Below the pieces are notes generated by a model, which saw only the letters and a list, made by a program, of their open reading frames with translations, did not search any database and had not been told where the DNA came from. 64,000 nucleotides of DNA from assembly GCF_036226465.1 (NCBI RefSeq), contig NZ_CP108476.1, positions 7,130,001-7,194,000 on the forward strand, read 5' to 3'. This document shows, piece after piece, positions 53,905 through 62,000 of the stretch. Position 1 is the first letter of the stretch; each line of letters begins with the position of its first letter. The DNA comes from Kitasatospora sp. NBC_01250 (GTDB lineage: Bacteria > Actinomycetota > Actinomycetes > Streptomycetales > Streptomycetaceae). A program made the translations under genes and the position numbers.

Positions 53905-53918
53905 TACAGTGGGGCGCG
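53905..53918 (+). promoter_or_regulatory. Leaderless promoter of the nitronate monooxygenase gene
   Basis: TACAGT (53905-53910) is a good -10 that ends seven bases before GTG 53918, with no ribosome binding site. A -35 is not clear. Confidence 0.4.
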
Positions 53919-54997
53919 TGTCCACTCTTCCCGAGCCGACCCTGCCGATCATCGCCGCCCCCATGGCCGGTGGCGCCTCAACTCCCGCGCTGGTCGCGGC
54001 CGTCAATGAGGCGGGCGGCCTCGGCTACCTCGCCGCCGGATACAGACGAGCCGACGCGATGAGCGAGCAGATCGCCCGGACACGCGAACTGACGGACCGT
54101 CCGTTCGGCGTCAACCTCTTCGTCCCCGCCGCCACCGACCCCGCCGCGCTGGCCGGCGTTCCCGCCTACCGGGCGGAGCTGCTCCCCGAGGCGGAGCGCC
54201 GGGGCGTCGCCCTGCCGGAGCGGATCGCCCCGGACGACGAGGACTGGAACGCCAAGATCGCCGCACTGCTCGCCGATCCGGTGCCCGTGGTCTCCTACAC
54301 CTTCGGCCTGCCGACCCGTCAGGAGGCCGACGCACTGCGGGCGGCGGGCACCGCCCAGGTGGCCACCGTGACCAGCGTGGCCGAGGCCCGCGCGGCGGTG
54401 GCGCTGGGAGTGGACGCGCTCTGTGTCCAGGGCCCGGAGGCGGGCGGTCACCGGGGCACCCACCAGGCCGGCCCCGAACCGGGCGGTGAACCCCTGCTGG
54501 AGCTGCTCGCCCTGGTCCGCGCCGCCGTCGACCTGCCGCTGATCGCGGCCGGCGGGCTCGGCGACGGCGCCGCGATCGCCGCGGCGCTGCGGGCCGGGGC
54601 CAGGGCCGTCCAACTCGGCACCGCCTACCTGCTCGCCGAGGAGGCCGGCACCTCCGCACCGCACCGCGCGGCACTGGCCGACCCGGCCTTCACCGAGACC
54701 GTCGGCACCCGTGCCTTCACCGGCCGGGTCGCCCGCGGCCTGCGCAACGCCTTCATCGACGAGCACGCCGGGCACGCCCCCCACGCCTACCCCGAGGTGC
54801 ACCACCTGACCGCCCCGCTGCGCGCCGCGGCCACCGCCCGTGCCGACACCCAGCAGATGCACCTGTGGGCGGGCACCGCCTTCGCCAAGGCCCGGCCGGG
54901 GACGGCGGGCGAGATCACCGCGCGGCTGTGGCACGAGGCGCAGCGGCAGGACACTCCCTGGCGGACGGGCACGGCACAGGAGCGGGAGCCGCGGTGA
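53918..54997 (+). CDS. Nitronate monooxygenase
   Basis: FMN-dependent (2-nitropropane dioxygenase family) enzyme that oxidises toxic alkyl nitronates, 359 residues, cytosolic. APMAGGASTPALVAAVNEAGGLG near residue 15 begins the TIM barrel, GPEAGGHRGTH near residue 170 has the catalytic His of class I enzymes, and AAGGLGDG then GTAYLLAEEAG bind FMN phosphate. The same family includes enoyl reductase relatives, but the GHRG motif supports this call. GTG 53918 follows the -10 directly. Confidence 0.9.
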   Translation: MSTLPEPTLPIIAAPMAGGASTPALVAAVNEAGGLGYLAAGYRRADAMSEQIARTRELTDRPFGVNLFVPAATDPAALAGVPAYRAELLPEAERRGVALPERIAPDDEDWNAKIAALLADPVPVVSYTFGLPTRQEADALRAAGTAQVATVTSVAEARAAVALGVDALCVQGPEAGGHRGTHQAGPEPGGEPLLELLALVRAAVDLPLIAAGGLGDGAAIAAALRAGARAVQLGTAYLLAEEAGTSAPHRAALADPAFTETVGTRAFTGRVARGLRNAFIDEHAGHAPHAYPEVHHLTAPLRAAATARADTQQMHLWAGTAFAKARPGTAGEITARLWHEAQRQDTPWRTGTAQEREPR

Positions 54998-55040
54998 GGC
55001 CGCTGCGCGCCGCCGGGGAGCTTCGGAGCCAGCCGTCGAA

Positions 55041-56010
55041 CTAGATCCGTGCCTGCCAGGCCGCCGTCGGGATCGGGTGGGCCGTGTAGAGCGGCAGGAA
55101 CCAGACGAAGTTGGTGGCGATCGCGGTCAGCGCCAGACCGGCGACGAGGATGCGCGGGCGGGTCGGGGTGCGCAGCAGGTCCTGTGCCAGGACGGCGACG
55201 GCCAGGCAGAGGAAGGGCACGAAGGCGACCGCGTAGAAGGAGGGTGCGGCCCTGGTAGAGGAACCACGGGAGGTAGCCGGCCGCGACCGCACCCAGCACG
55301 GCGGCGGCACGGGGGTCGCGGTGGCGTAGCAGGAGGTGGCCGAGGTAGGCCAGGGCGAGCAGGGCGGTCCACCAGAGCAGCGAGGGCGTCCCGGGCGAGC
55401 AGCAGGCAGCCGAACGCGGCCGGCACCCAGAACATCAGCACGATGTCGAGCAGCGCCGTGCGGCTCATCACCAGGTGCAGCCCGTCCAGCGAGAGCAGCA
55501 GGCCGGCCAGGCAGCCCAGCGCGGTGGAGCGCAGCAGACGGCGGGCGGCCCGGCAGAGCAGCAGCACGGAGAGGGTGCCGAGCAGCGCGGGGACGAACCG
55601 CCAGCCGAACGGCGTCATGCCGAAGAGCCCCTCGCCGAGCGCGATCAGCCACTTGCCGACCGGCGGATGCGCGACGAACTCCGGTGCACGGCTGAGCCCG
55701 ATCGTGGCCGGATGGGTGAGGAGCTGGGCGTCGGCCTGGTCCGGCCAGCTGCCCTCGTAGCCGTACTGCAGCAGGGACCAGGCGTCCTTGGCGTAGTAGG
55801 TCTCGTCGAAGACCACCGCGCGCGGGCTGCCCAGGTACCAGAACCGGAGCAGCCCGGCGAGCAGGGTGACCAGGAGCGGGCCGGTCCAGCTGCTGCTGAT
55901 GGCCGCGCGCAGGGCAACGGAGGGTCGGCGGGCCGGCGTGGCGCCATCCTTGGGCGGTGCCCTGCCCGGTGCGCCGATCCGCGCCGGGCCGGGGGAACGC
56001 GATCCGCCCG
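55041..56010 (-). pseudogene. Decayed protein O-mannosyltransferase (PMT) gene
   Basis: Remnant of a membrane glycosyltransferase that mannosylates exported proteins (normally near 590 residues). The N-terminal part is readable (LLRFWYLGSPRAVVFDETYY, then VAHPPVGKWLIALGE, PFGWRFVPALLGTLSVL, VMSRTALLD) to about 55400 in one frame. There the sequence jumps to GTPSLLWWTALLALAYLGHL and AAGYLPWFLYQGRT in a second frame: about 250 central residues are deleted at the joint. Near 55250 a further shift leads to FYAVAFVPFLCLAVAVLAQD and NFVWFLPLYTAHPIPTAAW in a third frame, ending at a stop at 55041. No start codon lies in frame with the N-terminal part, so a third lesion near 55910-55950 is likely. 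Confidence 0.8.
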
Positions 56011-56069
56011 TTCGCCGTAGGAGAGCGGCGTACGGGCGGATCGGTTCACTCCCGGTCGGTGACCTGCGG

Positions 56070-59000
56070 TCAGCGGCGGCTGCGGCGGATGATCAGCATG
56101 CCACCGCCGACGCCCAGCAGGAGCGTGGCCACCAGGGCCGCCAGAGCGACGTCCCGCAGACCGGTCCCGGGCAGCGGGCCCGGCCTCCCGCCGGGCGACG
56201 GCTCCGAGGTGGGCCTCGGGCGGTGGGTGTGCGTGGGGTGCGGGGACGGGGACGGGGACGGGGACGGGGACGGGCTGGACGGGGTCACCGTGATGTCGGT
56301 GCTGCAGGAGCCGGACGTGTCCGTGGCGCGAAGGTTGGTACCGGCGGGGCAGTTGGTGCCGTCGCCGAGCGAGACGATCACGTTCTGCAGCTGCTTGCCA
56401 CCGGCGTCGCGCCGCACCGTGAAGCTGTAGACGAGCGTCTCGGTGGCACCCGGACGGATGTCGAGGGTCCAGGTCAGCCTGGGCTCGACGTAGGAGGTCT
56501 GGCCGGTGCTGGCCTTGGCGTCGCTCTCGTACACGGCCGCAGCGAGCACGCCGGTGAAGTCGTCGACGATGGTGGCGCCGAAGTACGTCGCGGTCGCGTT
56601 GTTGGTCGCGGTCACGGTGTAGGTGACCCGGTCGCCGGGCTTGGGGTGGGCGGGGCTGACCTGCTTGTCGAGCCGCAGGTCAGGGCGGAGCGTGATCGGC
56701 TCGGTCGGCGTGGCCACCGCGGTGTGCGCGGAGGCGGACGGGTCGGGGCCACCGGTGACCACCGCGGTGTTCACCGGGACGCTGGTGGCATCCGGCGACA
56801 GTGTGCCGGTGAGCGTGTAGCTGATCGTCCGACCGGGTGCCAGCTCCACGGCGGGGCAAGTGGCGGTGCCGTTGGCGATCGGGCACGGGGTGCCGTCGGC
56901 GTCCGCGCTCATCGCCGCGCCGTCGACCTGCTCGGGGACCTGATCGGTGACCTGGACGTCACGGGCGAGCGAGGGACCGTTGTTGGTGACCGTCACCCGC
57001 CAGGCGATCGGCTGCCCGGCGATCACCGGGGAGGTGAGCAGCACCTTGGCGATGTCGAGGTGGGCCTGTCGCTCCGGCGACCCGGTCGGGGTGGCGACGG
57101 CGGTGTGGGTGGGGGTGGCCGGGTCGGGGCCGCCGGTGACGGTGGCGGTGTTGGTGGGGGTGGTGGTGGCCTCGGGGGCGAGGGTGCCGGTGATGGTCCA
57201 GGTGAGGGTGGTGCCGGCGGGGATTTCGGTGGCGGGGCAGGTGGCGGTGTTGTTGGTGATGGGGCAGGGGGTGTTGTCGGTGTCAGCGGTCATGGTGGCG
57301 TTGGTGACGCCGGTGGGGATCTGGTCGGTGACGATGACGTTGCGGGCGCGGGAGGGTCCGTTGTTGGTGACGGTGATGCGCCATTGGATCTGCTGGCCGG
57401 GGATCACGGGGTTGGTGAGCAGGGCCTTGGAGATGGTCAGGTTGGCCTGCGGGGCGGGGGAGTCGGTGGGCGAGGCGACGGCGGTGTGGGCGCTGGCGGA
57501 GGGGTCGGGGCCGCCGGTGACGACTGCCGTGTTACCGGGCGTTCCGGTCGCGTTGGGGTCGAGTACACCGCTGACCGTGTAGCTGTGGGACTGGCCCGCC
57601 GCCAGCTCGATCGCCGGGCAGGTGGCGGTGCCGTTGGCGATCGGGCACGGGGTCGCGTCGGTGTCGGAGGCCATGGCCGCACCCGACACACCGTCGGGGA
57701 TGCGGTCGGTGACCACGACGTCGCGGGCGAGCGAGGGGCCGTGGTTGGTCACCGTGACCCGCCACTGGATCTGGCGGCCCGGGACGACCGGGTCGGTGAG
57801 CAGGATCTTGGAGATGCTGAGCGCGGCCTGCGGGGCGGGCGAGTCGGTGGGCGAGGCGACGGCGGTGTGCGCACTGGCCGACGGGTCGGGGCCGCCGGTG
57901 ACCACGGCGATGTTGGTCGGCGTAGCGGTCGCGTCCTGGGCGAGGGTGCCGCTGAGCGTGAAGGACGCGGTGGCGCCGGGCGCGATCTGCACCGGCGGGC
58001 AGGTCGCGGTGGTGCCCGTGATCGGGCACGCGGCCCCGGTCTCGTCGACCGTCATGGTGGCGCCGACCACCTCGTTCGGCACGGTGTCGGTGACCACGAC
58101 GTCGCGGGCCAGCGAGGGGCCGTGGTTGGTGACGGCGACCCGCCATTGGATCTGCTGGCCGGGTACCACCGGGTTGGTCAGCAGCACCTTGGAGATGCTG
58201 AGCGCGGCCTGCGGCCGGGTGCTCTCGGAGGGCTGGGCGGTGGCGGTGTTGTTGGATGGGTCGGGGTCGGGGCCGCCGCTGACGGAGGCGACGTTGACCG
58301 GTGTGCTCGTCGCGCTCGGGTCGAGCGTGCCGGTGACTGTGTAGGAGACCGATGCCTCGGCGGCCAGCTCGATGGCCGGGCAGGTCGCGACACCGCTGCT
58401 GACCGGGCACGGTGTGTTGTCGGTGTCGGCGGTCATGGTGGCGTTGGTGACGCCGGCCGGGATCTGGTCGGTGGCGACGACGTTGCGGGCGCGGGAGGGT
58501 CCGTTGTTGGTGACGGTGACGCGCCATTGGATCTGCTGGCCAGGAACCACCGGGCTGCTGAGCAGCACCTTGCCGATCTCGAGATCCGCCCGCAGGCCCG
58601 GGAGGCCGGTGGGGCTGGCGACGGCGGTGTGGGCGCTGGCCGAGGGGTCGGGGCCGCCGGTGACCACGGCGATGTTGGTCGGTGCGGTGGTGGCGTTCGG
58701 GTCGAGCACGCCCGTCACGGTGTACGAGGCCGACTGGCCGACGGTGAGTTCGATCGCCGGGCAGGTGGCGATGCCGCCGGTGATCGGGCAGCTGCGGTCG
58801 TCGACGTTCGCCTGCATGGTCGCATGGGTGACGCCGGCCGGAATCCGGTCGGTGACCACGACGTTGCGGGCGAGCGAGGGGCCGTTGTTGGTGACGGCGA
58901 CCCGCCATTGGATCTGCTGGCCGGGTACCACCGGGTTGGTCAGCAGCACCTTGGAGATGCTGAGCGCGGCCTGCGGCCGGGTGCTCTCGGAGGGCTGGGC

Positions 59001-62000
59001 GGTGGCGGTGTTGTTGGATGGGTCGGGGTCGGGGCCGCCGCTGACGGAGGCGACGTTGACCGGTGTGCTCGTCGCGCTCGGGTCGAGCGTGCCGGTGACT
59101 GTGTAGGAGACCGATGCCTCGGCGGCCAGCTCGATGGCCGGGCAGGTCGCGACACCGCTGCTGACCGGGCACGGTGTGTTGTCGGTGTCGGCGGTCATGG
59201 TGGCGTTGGTGACGCCGGCCGGGATCTGGTCGGTGGCGACGACGTTGCGGGCGCGGGAGGGTCCGTTGTTGGTGACGGTGACGCGCCATTGGATCTGCTG
59301 GCCAGGAACCACCGGGCTGCTGAGCAGCACCTTGCCGATCTCGAGATCCGCCCGCAGGCCCGGGAGGCCGGTGGGGCTGGCGACGGCGGTGTGGGCGCTG
59401 GCCGAGGGGTCGGGGCCGCCGGTGACCACGGCGATGTTGGTCGGTGCGGTGGTGGCGTTCGGGTCGAGCACGCCCGTCACGGTGTACGAGGCCGACTGGC
59501 CGACGGTGAGTTCGATCGCCGGGCAGGTGGCGATGCCGCCGGTGATCGGGCAGCTGCGGTCGTCGACGTTCGCCTGCATGGTCGCATGGGTGACGCCGGC
59601 CGGAATCCGGTCGGTGACCACGACGTTGCGGGCGAGCGAGGGGCCGTTGTTGGTCACCGTGACCAGCCACTGGATCGGCCCGCCGGGCACCACCGGATTG
59701 GTGAGCAGGGCCTTGGCGATGGTCAGGTTCGCCTGTGGGGTGAGCAGGCCACTCGGCGAGGCGACGGCGGTGTACGCGCTCACGGACGGGTTCGGCCCGC
59801 CGGTGACGACGGCGATGTTGGTCGGCGTGGCGGTCGCGTCCTGGGCGAGCGTGCCGGTGAGCGTGTAGGACTGCACCTGGCCCACGGCCAGCTCGAGGGG
59901 CGCGCAGGTCGCGGTGCCGTTGGTGATCGGGCAGACCGTGCTGTCGGAGTCGGACTGCAGCACGGCGTCCGCCACACCGTCGGGGATGTGGTCGGTGACG
60001 ACGACGTTCCGCGCGCGGCTGGGGCCGTTGTTGGTGACGCTGACGCGCCACTGGACCTGCTGGCCGGGGATCACCGGGTTGGTGAGCAGGACCTTCGAGA
60101 CGGCCAGGTTCGCTTGGGCCACGGGGGAGCCGGTGGGGCTGGCGATGGCGGTGTGGGCGCTGGCGGAGGGGTCGGGTCCGCCGGTGACGACCGCGGTGTT
60201 GGTGGGTGTTGTCGTGGCGTCGGCGGCCAGGGTGCCGCTGACCGTCCAGGAGAGCGTGCCGCCCGTGGGGATTTCGCCGGCGGGGCAGGTGGCGGTGCCG
60301 TTGGTGATCGGGCAGGTGCTGTCATCGGCATCGGCGGTCATCGTGGCGTTGTTCACGCCGGCCGGGAGCTGGTCGGTGACCACGACGTTCCGAGCCCGGG
60401 ACGGCCCGTTGTTGGTGACGGTGACGCGCCATTGGATCTGCTGGCCGGGAACGACGGGGTCGGTGAGCAGGGCCTTGGAGATGGTCAGGCTCGCCTGGAG
60501 CGCGGGCGAACTCGTCGGCGAGGCGACGGCGGTGTGGGCGCTGGCCGAGGGGTCGGGGCCGCCGGTGACGGCGGCGGTGTTGGTGGGTGTGGCGGTGGCG
60601 TTGGGGTCGAGCGTGCCGCGCACCGTCCAGGAGAGCGAGCCGCCTGCGGGGATCTCGACGGCGGGGCAGGTGGCGGTGCCGTTGGTGATCGGGCAGGTGC
60701 TGTCATCGGCGTCGGCGGTCATCGTGGCGTTGTTGATGCCGGTGGGGATCTGGTCGGTGACGATGACGTTGCGGGCGCGACTGGGGCCCTTGTTGGTGAC
60801 GGTGACGCGCCATTGGATCTGCTGGCCGGGGACGACCGGGGTGGTGAGCAGCACCTTGGAGATCGCAAGCTTCGCCTGGAGCGAGGGCGAGGTCGACGGT
60901 GTTGCGACGGCAGTGTGAGCCGATGCCGAGGGGTCAGGGCCGCCCGTGACGACGACGGTGTTGTCGGGCGCGGTGGTGGCGTTGGGGTCGAGTACGCCGC
61001 TGACCGTCCAGGTCGCGGAACCGCCTGCGGGGATTTCGGTGGCTGGGCAGGTGGCGGTGCCGTTGGTGACAGAGCAGGGGGTGCTGTCGGCGTCGGCCGT
61101 CATCGTCGCCTCGGTCAGGCTGGCGGGGATCTGGTCGGTGACGACGACGTTGCGGGCGCGGCTGGGTCCGTCGTTCGTGACGGTGACGCGCCATTGGATC
61201 TGCTGACCGGGGATGACCGGGTTGGTCAACAGGGTCTTGGTCACTGCCAGGTTCGCCTGGGGGGACGGCGAGTTGGAGGGCGAGGCGATGGCGGTGTGGG
61301 CGGAGGCCGAGGGGTCGGGGCCGCCGGTGACGACCGCGGTGTTGGTGGGCGTTGTCGTGGCGTCGGCGGCCAGGGTGCCGGTCACGGTCCAGGTGGCAGA
61401 GCCGCCTGCGGGGATCTCGGTGGCGGGGCAGGTGGCGGTGGTGCCGCTGATCGGGCAGGGGGTGCCGTCGGCGTCGGTGGTCATGGTGGCGCCGGTGATG
61501 CCGGTGGGGATCTGGTCGGTGAGGACGACGTTACGTGCCCGGGAGGGTCCGTTGTTGGTGACGGTGACGTGCCATTGGATCTGCTGGCCGGGGACGACCG
61601 GGTTGGTGAGCAGCACCTTCGAGATGGTCAGGTTCGCCTGCGGTGTGGGCGAGTTGGAGGGCGAGGCGATGGCGGTGTGGGCCGATGCCGAGGGGTCGGG
61701 TCCGCCGGTGACCACCGCGGTGTTGGTGGGTGTCGTTGTGGCGTCAGCCGCCAGGGTGCCGCTGACCGTCCAGGAGAGCGAACCGCCTGCGGGGATTTCG
61801 ACGGCCGGGCAGGTGGCGGTGCCGTTGGTGATGGGGCAGGGGGTGCCGTCGGCGTCGGCGGTCATCGTGGCGCCGGTGATGCCGGTGGGGATCTGGTCGG
61901 TGAGGACGACGTTACGGGCGCGGGAGGGTCCGTTGTTGGTGACGGTGACGTGCCACTGGATCTGCTGGCCGGGAACGACCGGATTGGTGAGCAGCACCTT

